Source of the DNA: Zygnema cylindricum
Taxonomy: Eukaryota > Streptophyta > Zygnematophyceae > Zygnematales > Zygnemataceae
Assembly: GCA_037447655.1 (NCBI GenBank)
Contig: JBBHKE010001967.1
Span: 1 to 64,000 of the forward strand
Reading direction: 5' to 3'
DNA length: 64,000 bases
Shown: one piece after another, positions 24,161 to 38,000 of the stretch
Layout: each line of letters opens with the position of its first letter
Position numbering within the stretch: the first letter of the stretch is position 1
The notes under the pieces: model-generated
Told to the model about the DNA's origin: nothing
Database searches by the model: none
What the model saw: only the letters and a program-made list of their open reading frames with translations
Program-made: the position numbers and the translations under genes

Positions 24161-25109
24161 GTGTTGTGTATCGGTAAGGATTTGTCGATAACCAAAATGG
24201 ACCTTTTTTCGGGTACCCGATAATCGATATATTGGTACGATATATCGTTATCGGTGTTATCGCCGATAAAAAACCGATATTTATCGGTATTTATCGGCAA
24301 TAACACCGATATCGATAACTATCGGCGATACATGTACGGACCGTACAGATATATGTACGACAAGTGAACTCAACTGTACGTCATATTCCCCGGACGCGCC
24401 CTACTCACAACCCCTATCTAGTGAGGTGTCTACCAATCAGATCACTGTTATTGTATAGCTGTACAAACATAGAAAGTACAATAGCCGCCATGAGGTGTGT
24501 ACGATTTTGGTACGGATACAATAAAATGATGTACCTTTCACATCTGACGCCATGGCTTTATCCCTTTCTTCCTTCGGGTCCACTAGAGACTTGTCATGTG
24601 TTAATCTTATGACTTTTTTGGCATAAGCCGCCAAAAGAGCCATTCCGAGCTGCCGGCGCTCACGCTGGCCGTCCGCTCGTATTCCTCTCATTCGAAGTCG
24701 TTCGTTGGATTCCGGCGGCGCACATAATTTTGCGTCCGTTGTACTTTGTGTCCGCCGTCCTTTTCCCTTTCCATGTTCACCAGTTTGTCGGTACAATTCC
24801 GTACGTTGCTATAAATTTTTTGTCCAGTTCACCGCTCATCGTTTTCTGTGCTGCGTTGTTTTTAAAGATTTACATTTAAATAGTCATGGAACAGATTCGT
24901 TTACGTGGCATGCCACGCTATAAAATGTAAATAGTATAATATAGTATATAATATGGTACTATAGTATGCATACAATATATTTTTAAAAGTTATCGCCGAT
25001 ATGAAATTTGTTGGTCTCAGACCGATATATCGGTACCTCTGGCCGTTCGATAACCGATAACTATCGGTATCGGTGTTATCGCGATAACTTTTTTACCGAT
25101 ACACAACAC
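24161..25109. mobile_element. TATCGATA-palindrome element E1 (949 bp)
   Basis: Inverted termini GTGTTGTGTATCGGTAA and TTACCGATACACAACAC. The outer parts are dominated by overlapping palindromes (ATCGATAT, TATCGGCGATA, GTTATCGCGATAAC). The middle contains GTAC-rich sequence and a block around 24390-24800 shared with the copy at 55871-56817. No transposase frame, so it is probably non-autonomous. Confidence 0.75.
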
Positions 25110-26877
25110 TACACCGCGAATCGTTATTAGTGTCAAAGTCACTAATTTGGGTTCTTGAAATTTTGATTTTTTTCCTCAAATAGGATACATGATTTTAATT
25201 TTTCCTTGACGTTAATTAAGGTACCGTACAAAATAGCCTAAAGAACGAAAGTACAATAAGATCTAAATAGTATGGTGTACGGTCGATGTCAGAACATACA
25301 TAAATGTACCTTTTCAAGTGAAAATTTTACAAAAAATGAATTAAATCAGATGCGCACGCATAGGAACGTGCGCTAAAAAAACCGGATTATTCTCACATGT
25401 AAATTAGTCTGACATGTACGGATATTTAAATTTCACGACGGCGTATGTTTTCTAATATTTTGTCAGGATACATATATTAATGTATATAATCGTACGGAGA
25501 ATCTTCCATTTTTGCTGTTCCCAAATTAGCATAATGCCGAAATTAGAATACACATTTTTTTTAATTTCAAATTCTTAATTAGCATCAATTACGGTAAATT
25601 TTCTTCAACACTATTTAAACTTTGACACTTAAAACGACTTGCGTTGTAGTGTTGTGTATCGGGTAATAATTAATCGCGATAAACTCCATGTTAGACATAT
25701 CGGATATCGAGCATTCAAAGGTCTCGATATATCGTATCGGGACCAACAAATTATATCGCGATATATTTGAAGATATATATTGCTACTTATTTAGTACTTT
25801 ATATAATATAGTATTTTTTGAAAACATTGAACCATAGTTGTTCACGGCGATTAGTGCGAACGTACTAATCGCGACAAATTATATGTAACGAACGCATTGA
25901 ACCTTTTGAACAAATCGTTAAAAATCGTTAATGAATTTACTTCCGTACTATTTCGTACATGAAAAAAAAAAACTTATACATATAGCGCAGTTTGCAAGTT
26001 TTTCCTGTTTAATGACGGTAAAATATCAAAATTGTTTAGATACATATCACACTCCATGTTAGTATCGGAATTCTTTCATCAACTGGTAGTGGAGTCGTCG
26101 AATTTTGACTACGCTACGTATGTGGCTTACCCGGGTTCGATCGTCCGCAAAGGTAAGCTTTTATCCAATTCCGTAGGGTAGGATATGGGAGGCGGCTTCC
26201 TCGCGGTTTCGTTTTCAATATTCCATGGCGGCTTCTTTCAAAAAAAATTGAAGAAGTCGCCCGTACAAATTTCAAACTTACCGCGCGAAATTAGTGTGAC
26301 CCTCAACGTCTCTTTTCGAAAATGTCCGTACATTTTCGATGAAATAACGTACAAGTTCCGTGATACTTCATCGTGGATGAAAGTACCAATAACTACGTCG
26401 TATATTTTCCTGGAATTTTGTACATATCCGTAAAAAAATGTCCATTTACCGTAATTTTTTTACAGGTTTGCGTTTTTTTCCAGTTTCAGTTTACAGGAAA
26501 CGTTTTATTGCTATTTTTTCAAGGGAATTGATAATGACAGTGACTGTTTTGGTTGCGGACAGTCACTTACGTCATTTTGTCAAAAACGTAAGTCTGAAGT
26601 ACACACAGGTACAAATAAAGCGCCGTTGAGTACAAATTTGACGGTCAATCGGTTGAACAACTTTGACTTTGAAAATATTTTTCAACCGCTTAAAATTATG
26701 CCGCGCTTGCGAACGTCGACCATCATAATAAGTTTAGCAATTCACACGGCCGGTAGTATAAGTAAATATCCAGTATGTATGATTTTTTTGAAAAAATCCA
26801 AATTCTCAATTAGCGTAAATAACGGTAATTGTTCCTACACGCTAAAGAAACCTTTACGCGAATAACGATTCACGGTG
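25110..26877. repeat. Mosaic of MITE-like fragments
   Basis: Starts with a CTACACCGCGAATCG terminus (25109 onward) and ends with a family-A-like terminus complementary to GTACACCGTGAATCG at about 26655-26880. Within it, 25653-25830 is a partial TATCGATA element beginning GTGTTGTGTATCGGG. The rest is AT-rich with no coding motif. 26120-26140 contains a short B-box-like GGGTTCGATCG. Confidence 0.5.
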
Positions 26878-27160
26878 TACTGTATTCCGCACAGTTGGCC
26901 GACAGAGGAATCCGGAGGAAATTCTTGAGAATGAAGAAGTCCTGCGATGTTTGCTGATTGGTGGATATTTGGACCTTCGGTTTAGTGGAGTGGGCCCCCA
27001 AAGTCGTTTTGCAAAATGCGACGACCGGGAGAAATTGGCCCCATGAAAGCTTCGTGGAAATCCGATGGGCCTTTTATTTGCTTACACGTGTAACCTACGG
27101 GCAATATTAGAAAAAACATTAAAAACTAAAGGTGCCCGTTGCACTTTAGACGTTTTTAGC
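26878..27160. repeat. Direct repeat F, copy 2
   Basis: Second copy of the 282-bp block at 23878-24159, same orientation, with a few substitutions. It is not followed by the E1 element, so the E1 insertion beside copy 1, or its loss here, came after or with the duplication. Confidence 0.85.
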
Positions 27161-29024
27161 TGTCACATAACCGAAATTGGTTCGCCCAATTTGAGTGCTG
27201 ATCCAAAAACCAAATTGAGACGCGTAAAAGGGCCGGGGAAAAGAAAGCTTTTCCATGTACTTTTGTACTTCCCGTCCTTTTATTTTCTTTTACTTGTATG
27301 GCGACGCGGCGAATTGTTTGCAGTCAAAAGTATGACGCCGGATGATAGCGATACACGTGTACCGTATGTACCGGTATGTCACAAATGACTGGGCCCATCA
27401 GGCCATTTTCGGTGTCGGAGTATGACTCGGTTTCAATGATTGGGATGTTAATGGCCGTAAGATTCAAATCTAAACGGTCTTAAAATGCTCAATTATGAAA
27501 ACGGTCCTGAAGTGAGCCGAAAAGTGGCCTTATGGCCCGGCCCTAATATACTTCAGTACTGTACATAACTGTACTTGTAGTTTGGTCCAGCTTGTTTTAT
27601 GAATAGAATTTTCAAGTGGACGGGGAGATTCCACGTATATCTAACTCTAATTAAGTAATTATACTTCTACATATTGTGAATTTTCATTTTGACCCGGTAT
27701 ATCGTACTTTACAGTAAGTACAACATGGTAAATACTAAATACTGGAATTTGCTTTATGTAATTTTGGCCGCCGGCAAATTGTCGGTCTTCAAATTTCAGC
27801 AAGAAAAAGCCAAAAATGTTTGGAGCCGTTTGCCGTGGACGGATTTTCTGTTCGTATACGTATGGTACGTATACGGTTTGTTTCTCAACTTTTCCAGAAA
27901 CGACTGAAAGGAAAACGGCTGAAATGGCGACTAAACGAACTCGGGACGTGAAGAAACAGAAATCCATGAGAAATTGACGGCAGTACCCGCAAGTCCAAAC
28001 ACTGGTAGGTACATGTTCAGTACAGTGCTTCGTACTGTACTTAGTACTACACAGAACACCTAGAAGAAGAAGGTTTTATTAGCGATACAGTGGATTCACT
28101 ATACTAAATTATGTAAAATGACGCGGGTTGTTGGAGGCCACTTAACAGTTTTACCAACGCTCTTCTATAATTTTGGGCAAGAAAGCACAAATTAGAGTTA
28201 TTACGGTGAATCTGAACCCGTTACAGCAATCGAAGATGGATAATCAAAGGTGAACGGCCTACGTTAGACCTGACGCGTCCAGAGTCTACCATCTATCATC
28301 TGACGGCTGCGCGTCGATACGGACGAACTCGCTTGGCTCCAACTGCAGCGACCGCAAGATTGCAGCGACCCTCCTGCGAATCGGGAGCTTTAGTCGCTGA
28401 ACGGAAATCTGCCCGCTTTATCAAAAGAAACCAGCTATTGTACTGTACGAACTAACAGTACGAACACATATACTCGCGCAACCTGTAGAGATCCGTGTGG
28501 CTTGTATACGGCAACAGACGATATCTGTACGACAAAAGTCAGTGTTCCTCCGATCACACGCTTGATGGACGGCTAATTGGACTCGTCTGTTTTGAAGCCC
28601 TTAATGTGAACTTAAATTCTGCAGAACAACTACTTTGCATTGTACGGATACAGCCATGGCTTTTGAACAGACTTCTTCTTGACCTTTGCTGTGATGCTCC
28701 GATGGCATTGCCAGCCGTACAAATCTGTACGACCAACCGATGACAACCGATTCTGTCTGCAAGTCACTCGTTTGCATGTATTTCGTGTTATTTTATTTTA
28801 AGTCTTGCATCAAAAGAGATTCTCTACTTTTCTAACTCCATGGTGAAGCTCCCTTGTAGCGAATTTCTTTACTGTAGTTAGTCAGACGCCTGTCACTACT
28901 TTCGGCACATCATCTCTCTGATTATTCGGATGGCGTTTAGGTTTTCTTGAAGCAATTCATATATAGTTTTGTAGATATATATATAGTGTAGAGGTTCGGG
29001 TTTTGCTTTTGACTGGTCCGTAGA
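27161..29024. other. Upstream region of the auxilin-like gene
   Basis: No recognised coding sequence. The proximal part (28780-29024) should be the 5' UTR and promoter of the auxilin-like gene. GTAC-rich patches lie at 27690-28040 and 28440-28740. Confidence 0.4.
28957..28986 (+). promoter_or_regulatory. Candidate TATA region of the auxilin-like gene
   Basis: Two TATA-like runs, CATATATAG (28958) and ATATATATATAG (28975), lie 40-68 bp before the ATG at 29025. The close spacing would give a short 5' UTR. Unproven. Confidence 0.3.
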
Positions 29025-32000
29025 ATGGACGACCTTCCAAATATCCTTCAAGACAGCTATGGTCTACGACCTCAAGGAAAATCAGCTCCGATGTCTTCTG
29101 TAAAAAGAGGAGGAGGATCAGCTACCACCTCTCCTCTCAGGTCTGGGGGAAGACCTACGCCATCTAAAAGCCCTAACAATACTTATGGAGGAGGAGGAGG
29201 AGAAGGATCAGGACATGGTTTCAGTTCAAGTTCTGCCAGGTCAGCAAGCAGTGGAGGATTAAGCAGTAACGCTTACCGCTCTTCTGATGACATATTTGGT
29301 GATCTTCCAAAAAAAAGCACTAGTACTAGTTCTCCTTTTGGAGATAATGATATATTTGGAGGTTTACTGAAGACACCGTCGTCGAGTCAACAACAGTCAA
29401 AAGCTGGAGGAGATGATCCATTTGGTCCTCCAAAGCCGCCTTCTAGTATCTTTGATGAACTGTACGGAACAAACAGTGGAAGTGGAAGGAGTAATGCAGC
29501 TGGTTTTGAGGACGACGATATTTTTAGTGTGGGGAAGCCGAGTTCCGGAGGAGGATCATCTCGTAGTGCAAGTCGTCCGTACAATGCAACTGCAGCAAAC
29601 TTTGATGACTTATTAGGGTCAGGATCGTATGAAACTTCCGGGAAACCGCATAGGAGCAAAAGTCGGAGCAGAAATTCGAATTCGTCAAACAATGATGATC
29701 TTCTAGGAGCATTCAGGCATGTGACATTTGTCACTTTCCAGACCCTGGAGGTTTTTCCCATTGTTGTTGTAAATTTTGTTTTTTGTGATTTGTTTATTTT
29801 TATAAGGTGTTTTTTTCCGGCATGTATTTTTTTTTTGGACTGTTTTTTTGGAATGTATTTTTTGGTAATGCGTTTTTTTTTGTGATGTGTTTTTCTGTGG
29901 CTGTCGCTCTTGTTTGCAAATCCAGTATTTGTTGCATTCTGACTGTTGCCGAATTGAAGCCGATTGCAATTTCCATTGGACGAATGAGTTTAGGACTTTT
30001 TTGAGTTTGGCGACATTTCCTGGAAAATTATTATTTGTAATTCTTAAGTTTATTGTGGACTATTTTTTGGTTTTCGTCTAGTGTGGTCTGAACTGCTCTT
30101 CCATATTTGAGCGGAAGTATTTTGCAGTTGAAGTACGCTTGCTGTATTGGCGGTTTCTGCCAACTATTTCTGTCGATTCTGCCCTTTTTTGGCGCGTAGG
30201 TTTTATTGAGGGAAATTTACTCTTAATGATCTTCTTTCTTTCAGTCAAGACGAGTGTTTAAGCGTTGATTTAGAGTTTAAGAGTCAACTTCTCTACATAA
30301 AACCCATGCACCAAAAAATGTCAAATTGACAGAAATGGTCGACAGAAAATGTCAGTTTGATAGCCGGCGTGGCGGTTCCTCCTATTTCACCTCTGTGCTG
30401 CTTTGCATAGAATTTCAATGCGATGAATTGTTTCGTACAATATGGAACTTGCGACGATAACTTCTTTCTTGGATACTCAATGCCTTGATTCAAGCTCGTT
30501 GCCTTTAATCAATGTAGAATCCTTGTTCTGTATACAATATCCCAGGATACCTTTCTTGTCATGATGTTCTGCCGTCAGATGGAGGGAGAGGGAGTGGGAG
30601 AGATTTTTACTAAGAAGACTTATTCTAAATTGTCTGGTGGGTGTGGTTTCTTTCCCTGCAGTGGGGAAGCCACTTCTCCAGCTGGGAGGAGGAAACCTAC
30701 ACCAAAACCATCTGTTACTGCTCCGACAGATCCTTTTGGTGGTGTTGACGTCGATACACTCTTTGCGAATCCAACTGCTCCTCCTCCATCATCTGATTTT
30801 GGTGATCCTTTTGGCCCTTTCTTTGTTCCTGCAACACCTCCTCATAATGAATCTACTAACAGTGGAAATAATTCAACGAATGGGAGTGAAGGCATTTCTG
30901 GACTTGAAGCATTTGCGAAATTTGCCTCTGGAGAGTCTCCTAGAGAAAGACGTGCACGAGAAAAAAGGGCCGAGGTAAGGGAACCTTCTGATAAGTTTGA
31001 CAAAACAAAATCTACTACTCGTCGCAGTAACTCGGGGAGGGAAGGATCTCTCACTAAAGAGGGAGAAAATAGAACAGCACCAGAACCTCGAGCTCCTCCA
31101 AAAATCTCCAGGACAAGTTCTGCGGTGGCGAGAGAGGCAGGAATTGCGGCTAGGGAGGCAAGAGAAGCAAGGAAAGCTGAAATTAGGGTTGGTAACTTCA
31201 GTGCCTCGCAGCAATCAGAAGGTAATAATAACAATAACAATGTTAATGTGTCTTCTGATTCCAAAGAAAACTCGTGGTTTACTCTCGATGACATTGTACT
31301 GAAGACAAAGCCCTTGTCTACTCCACCTCCTAGTCGCCCTCCACCTCCAATTGGCTCTCAGAAGCTGCCATCTAGACCGGTCCGGCTCAACTCCCCTACC
31401 GAGAAAGGGAAACGACGTGCTGAGTTGAAACCTGATCGAAAACCAGAACCGATTGTGGATCCAGAAGTTGAACCTCAACCACCTTTGGCTCCTTCCTGGC
31501 ATCCCCCAAGAAGGCCATCTCCTCATCAGTCTGGTGAGGCTTCTCGACATACTACAGAAAATGTTTCTGGAGGACTAGATTCCTTAGATGATTTTGCGTC
31601 TGGTGGCGGTAGACATAGACGAACAGCTTCAGAAAAACATCATTCCTCATCATCTACCAATAGTCAACAGGATCATCATGTTCGTGGAGACAGCATAGAC
31701 AATTTGGATGATTTTGTTTCCGGAGGCAGTGGAAGACGAAGTGGAAGACAAATCCCAGTAGAACCGAAAGCGGAATCATTTCCTCCCGAGGAGAGGTCAG
31801 AGCGAAGGCATCGGAACTCTGATAATAATAACTATTCATCAATGCCTGAGTCGACCGGGAGATCTTCTCAAGATATGAATAGTTCAGCAGAAGCTGCTGA
31901 ACAATCCGCCGCAGCCATGCGAGAGGTTTTGGAGAGAGCAAAATTGAAGGCAGAGGCTGCGAGGATATCGAGGGAGAGAGAGAGAGAGAAGGAGAGGCAG

Positions 32001-35000
32001 GAGATGGAATTAGCGGCTGCTAAGGCCAGAACTAAAGCAGCAGAAGTACAGGAACAGGCTAAAATGAAAGCAGAGGCCGAGGCTAAAATTAAAGCAGAAG
32101 AACAAGCTCAGGCTCAAGCTCAGGCTCAAGCTCAGGCTCAGGCTCAAGCTCAAGCTCAAGCTCAGCAAACTCAGGACGATTTTGATTCCTTCTTTAGTGC
32201 GGCTCCGACGAAAATGCATGGCGATTCTTGGCAACGTGCACCGGTTCGTGCCTTTTCCACCTTTTTTGCCTTTGTTTGTCCTGCTGTTAAGGTTGACGGA
32301 TATGGTCGATAAAAGTATGATGGCCCTTGTTGCCACATGTGATATTAGTGATAGGAAGTAATAAAATGAACTGGAACAGGAATCAATGATTACTCTTTGC
32401 GAATCGAGAAAGGTTTTTGTGAAAACGAAAAGAATACGCCTGTTTGTCTAGTCGAGAGCTTGTTCTGTGAGTTTTTTTTTTTTTTTCTGGCAAAAACATG
32501 TTAGACATTCAACAACAAACAAATAGGACGCTATGTTTTTTACTAGTTTTTGTGAAGCTTTAATCGTAACATAAAGTGGTAAAGTTTTATGAAAATGTGG
32601 TTCAGGAGGTTGTATGGGCTTGTATAATTCAGTTTGACCTGTTCTCTGCTGTCAAATTCATGGTTATTTTTTTGGTTCAGCAAATATGACGGTTAAACCC
32701 CTAATATAATCAGCCGATGGTTAAACCCATATTTAGCTGCTTAAGGTGGGTGAAAGCTGAGGGTTTTACAAATGGGTATTATTATGTTGTTTTCTGTATA
32801 TTGATCTTTTTTAACTGTGTCTTGCATAATTGTTTTCAATTGTAAGTATTAGCTGAAAAGTCAAAACTCATGTTTTAATCCCTGTCCCTGCCTCTCCTTA
32901 TTGTTCCTACAGGAAAGAGGACCTGTTAATCTTGATGATTTAGGTGGAAGTAATCGGAAACAGCCTGATCCTGTCAAAAAATCACCTTCACCTGCAGACA
33001 ATTGGGCTGACGTTTTTGGTGAGTGGAAACAAAGCATTTCTTTTTTGGAAGCTGGAAAGTGTTACTGCTTCATGGCTGTTGTTTAACTTCTGAAGCTCAA
33101 TCCTGATCAACATTGTGGATTGTGGTTTTATGTTATACTATATTGTTTTATAGTATATTATATCATGTTACATTACATTGCAATTGCATTACATTACATT
33201 ACATTACATTACACTACACTACACTAGATTATATTACACTAAACCATATCATATAATATAGTACAATATTATATATTATATTATATTGTATTCAGCTGGT
33301 TTACACGTCTATTTGCATGATGTTTAAAACTCTTATAAAAAGTTAGAGATTTCATGTCTAAACTTTCCGACAATCTTTATTATTCAAGTAGAAAATGATT
33401 GCTTGGGCATGTTTAAAAACATTCATTTTTATATTACCTTTCGCCTAAATTTGTACTTGTTGACATTCAGGGGGTGTACAAGTACCTTTGCCTAGTGAGG
33501 CCCCCCTGCCCGGAGAATCTGAGGAGCGCAGAAAACTTCGAGTGGAGAGAGAAAAACGTATCGCTGAGCGTTCAGTAGGTCATTTATCCTTAGTTCTGTT
33601 TTTTACATGCAATTCATGTGCACTCGGGACAGTACAGTACACTGTGGAGCTTTTTTTAAAGTAAAGAAATTACGAGCGTGAGGACTGTTTAGCGTTAATA
33701 ATTTCATTTTCGCCACAGATGACGCGAACGATTCTGAATTGCTTAAAGAACTAATTTTACAAAAACACATTTGTATTATTAGCACTATTTTGTGGCCAGA
33801 GGCTAACAAATCCGGGGTTAAATTAGTTTATTAACGCTAATAGCCATTCACGGATGCATTTTCTCTTCTAATATGGGGCAGTTATAGACATGTGAAAGGA
33901 GTTATTTATGACACTATTACTGACGAAAAAATGTAGTATGGAGCCTGGAGTAAACAGAAGGTTTAGTCTTTAGTGTTTCTAAGAGCAGACCTTCATGTGA
34001 CTTTGTAGAATCACAAACTTTTAACAAAAACTCTTTAAGCTTTGTGCCAACATCCCGTTCCCTCTCTTTTTCCCTTTCCCTCCTCCCTCTCCCTTTCCCT
34101 CCCTTTTCCTCTCTCTCCCTCTCCCCCTCTCTCCCTATCTCTCTCCCTCTCCCCCTCTCTCCCTATCTCTCTCCCCCTCCCTCTCCCTCTCCCTCGCCCT
34201 CCGCTTCCCTCCTACTCTCCCTCCCCTTCCCCTCCGCCTCGCCCCTTGTTGAGAGCCTGGTGGTTTCGAATACTGGCAGTATCTTGTCGATAGTTTTAGC
34301 AAAAGCCAGAATAGCCTCCACCCATTTTTTTTTTGTGAAATCCACAGTATAGCTTCTGTATTCTTAAAAGTGGACATATTACCTTGGTGGTCCAGTGTTG
34401 CACTTGGTCTTAGTGGCCCTTTTTGTTTGTTCAAGTCAATCACACCTGCCTTTGTTTTAGGTTTTTTTTTTTTGATTTGGTTAAATAAGTTGACAGAGCA
34501 AATTTTGAGTTCTTAAAGAGAAGGTAGTTGCCTATCCTGACTTGAATGTTTTAAGAAGGAAACCCTTCAGGAAACCATACTCTCAAGAAAGCAATTCCTA
34601 GGCATTCTTTTTCTGCGAGGTACATTTTGAAATATTGTCTCGAAGTTTTTGGAGAGAGGTTGGCCAGCCATAGGGTGATACTTTTTTTAGTGTTCTTAGA
34701 ATGTCCTTTTGATGCTTTAAGTTTGTTCTGGAAATGAAGGAAAATCTCAAGAATTCTTGAGATTCTTCTCAAGAATCTCACTTTTCTCCCTATGGAAAGT
34801 GGTGAATAGGAGAAAGTTAACGCTTACTTCTTTGCCTGGTTTTTGTTTGACTGGTTTTCTGTTTCCGGTACTTGTTTGTACATTGTTTTCTGTCTATGCA
34901 TTATGTTAATTGTTTGTTTGAATTTCGCACAAGGAAATATGTACTTAGTCATTCATTCAGTTTCCTTCAAATGTTTACTATATTTTCTCGTGCCTTACCA

Positions 35001-38000
35001 TTACGCTAGTTCCTGATCTAAACTTCACCTTACACACACACATACACACATACACATATACATATGTATATAGACGTGAGCTATTTCCGCCTTATATTCG
35101 TTCTATTTCAGCCTTATGTGTACCCTATATATGTAGTTTTGTACTGTACGCCAAAGTTCAGGAGGCCTAAAACCGGACGTTGAAAATTGCCGGTGTTTGC
35201 ACGCAGCCTCAACGGTATAGAGCACAAAAGAACAAAACATCAAGATTTTTGGAAACAGCATTTTGGATTTTTCTCAAAATATTGTGAACACGTGAGAATA
35301 CCATAGCCGTTAGATATTGATGAAACACAATCTGCAAATATGGTCCCGACGCTATCACATGTACGAATCTATAGCAGCTGGATTCTTATCTTTGTCGACA
35401 TCGACAGAATAGTTCAAAGAATCTTGACGCTCTCTGTACTGTTAACTCAGTGTATGAACACTGACAGGTTGTCCTGTTGGTTTTTGAAGTTAATGCAGCC
35501 TGTACATTGGCGTACAGTTACATATGAAAATGCGTAAATAGGGTACATAAGGCTGAAATACCTGAATGTAAGGCGAAGACAGGTCCCGCCTATCTCTTTG
35601 TATGTCTGTTGAAGTGTGTGTCATTACTACATGCTACAGCTATATCTTTGTCGCTAAATTCGGTTACCTTCAAATGTTGGCGGTTATTTGCAGGCCGAAG
35701 CTCTCCGGGAGAAAAACAGGCGAGACGCCGAAGTGGTTCGTGAACAAGCCGAACGTGATGTAAGTGTACATCAAACCAGGAGGTATTAAATTTGATTTTT
35801 AAATTGATGTGTTGTTTTCCTTTTTTTTTTTTATAACTAGCATGTTGCCTTTTTAACACCGTGAAACTCTAAGAATATTTTCTTTGTCGTCATGGTGTTT
35901 TTTCTGCATTTGCATAGAGTGATGGTCACAAATGCCATTCTTACTTGCAAATACTATGAGTCTATGCCTCAGCGTTAAGGTGACATCTTTTCGGGGACCA
36001 ATAGCTTGGGTTCCTTAGGGTTTTTTTTTGGGTTTTAAGGGCTGACGCGGAAATGACATTTATCCCCATGTGTGTATGAGGTGAACCCACATGTTCGCAA
36101 ACCGTCGAGAAAGTTTCTTAACCAAACTTTCCTAAACATGTTAGTGAAAGAGGGCCGTGTCAACCTTCAAGCTGTAAATTAATATATGGTCCGAAAGTCA
36201 CTATCTGGTTAACTGAAGCCTGTTATGTTGTACCATTCTTTCATATTTAAGTTATCCCAGTGTATGATGTGATGATCCGATTGTATCTGTATTGTTATAA
36301 TCCCTCTCTAAGGAGTAGAGTTCAAATCAGGTTTGTCTCTATCTTACTGGGTCTAAGCTGATAAAAAATTGCACATTTGTAAATGGTCTAAATAGTTATC
36401 GCCAAAAATTTACTTTTACCTGCCCAAACACTGGTTCAGTTCAATCCAATTCAGTTTATAAACCGTACTGGGTGCTGTGTCCAGTGTCACTGAGATCTTT
36501 ATACTAATCATTTACCTTTCTTTTTTGGTCAGATGTTGGTCTTTGTAAGATTTACCTTAGTTGAGACCTCATTTTTTTGAAACTTCTTTGGGTACAGCGC
36601 GCTGGAGATCTTTTGGATGCTGAAATAAAAAAATGGGCGGCTGGCAAGCAAGGAAATCTTCGTGCTCTTTTGTCAACTCTTCAGTTTGTGAGTATTTTGT
36701 TTTCTTTCGCTCTCAGGAATACATTATAAACTTCCCATTATTCCACAGCTTTGTTTGGGCAGCATCTTAGGCAGGTGTATAATGAAGGCTAAGTTTGTTT
36801 CATCGACTGGTTAATTTTTAAGAATTTTGTTTCCTTCCTCTCCTACAATTACGTTATAAACTTCTTATTGTTTGACATCCTTGTTTGGGCAGTATTTTCG
36901 ACAGATGTATAATCAAGGCCTTAATGCAGTTTTTTGTTTTCTAGCGGAATTTTAATATGCTATATGCCATATATTTCTCTAAGCTATATCTCAAGAGTTC
37001 CTTAGTTTCCATTTTGTTGCAGGAAAACTCGTCTTAATTTATTTGAGGCTTTTTATATTTATGAATTCCTTTAGTTGTACTACTCCATATGCTGAAATAT
37101 GTCTCTGTGCTACATCTCTACTGTTTTTAAATTTATGGATGGAAAACATGTCCATATTTATTTGAAGCATTTTTTATTCCTTGCGATAGCTGCTATGTAG
37201 ACACGCCTTTGCTTTCAAGTAGGAACCATGATTTATGTTATCAATTAGAAACACTTACAGTACGCATACATGTACGAATAAAAAGGGGAGAGAGAGTGGG
37301 GGAACGACACAGAGAAATAAAAGGGGAGAGCGATACAGGGAGAGTCTGGGAGAGACCGGGAGACAAGGGAGAGAGAGGGAAGCACGAGAAAGACAGGGAG
37401 AGGGGGGGAGAGAGAGAGAGAGGAAGGGGCGAAGAGGAACGGAGAGAAGGATAGCGACAGAAAGCGACAGAGAGATAGATGGGAGGTCTAGTGGAGAGAG
37501 AGAGAGAGAGAGAAAAACACGGAGAAGTTGTGGGAGAGCGAAGGGGAGAGAGTGAGGGAGAGAGAAGAAGAGAGGCAGGGAGCGAGGAGGGAAAATCAAG
37601 AGTCAACTGTTCTTAATATCTTATCCTGTTATATCCTACTCAAATTATGTGGTTTGTGAATTTGTAAGTCTTGTTATACAAGTGGTCTCGTTCAAGGAAA
37701 TAGCTGTTGATGAACCTCAAGTTTATGCAATTGTTTGATAGCTTCTATGCTTTTTTTTTTATTGTAGGATTAAGAAGTGGAATTTTCTATTGTCAAAGTC
37801 ATTAAGAATAAACGTGCTAGTTAAAGTCATCAGTATCAAGTGAAAATAGTATCTATAATACTAATATAGTGAAGGGTGATGTGGCAAGTTGTAGTCCACT
37901 CCCTTCAGCAGTGTTTGTTAACACTACACCGCGAATCGTAATTAGAGTAATGAAAAAATTAGAGTAAAAAAACAAAAAAAAAACAATTAGAGTAATTAAC

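Noticed and set aside
26080-26160. Possible tRNA gene (GGGTTCGATCG B-box-like)
   Set aside because: No matching acceptor or anticodon arms could be folded by eye.
37209-37606. Arg/Glu-rich and Ser/Leu-rich open frames on both strands
   Set aside because: They are translations of a GA-rich simple repeat inside an intron.
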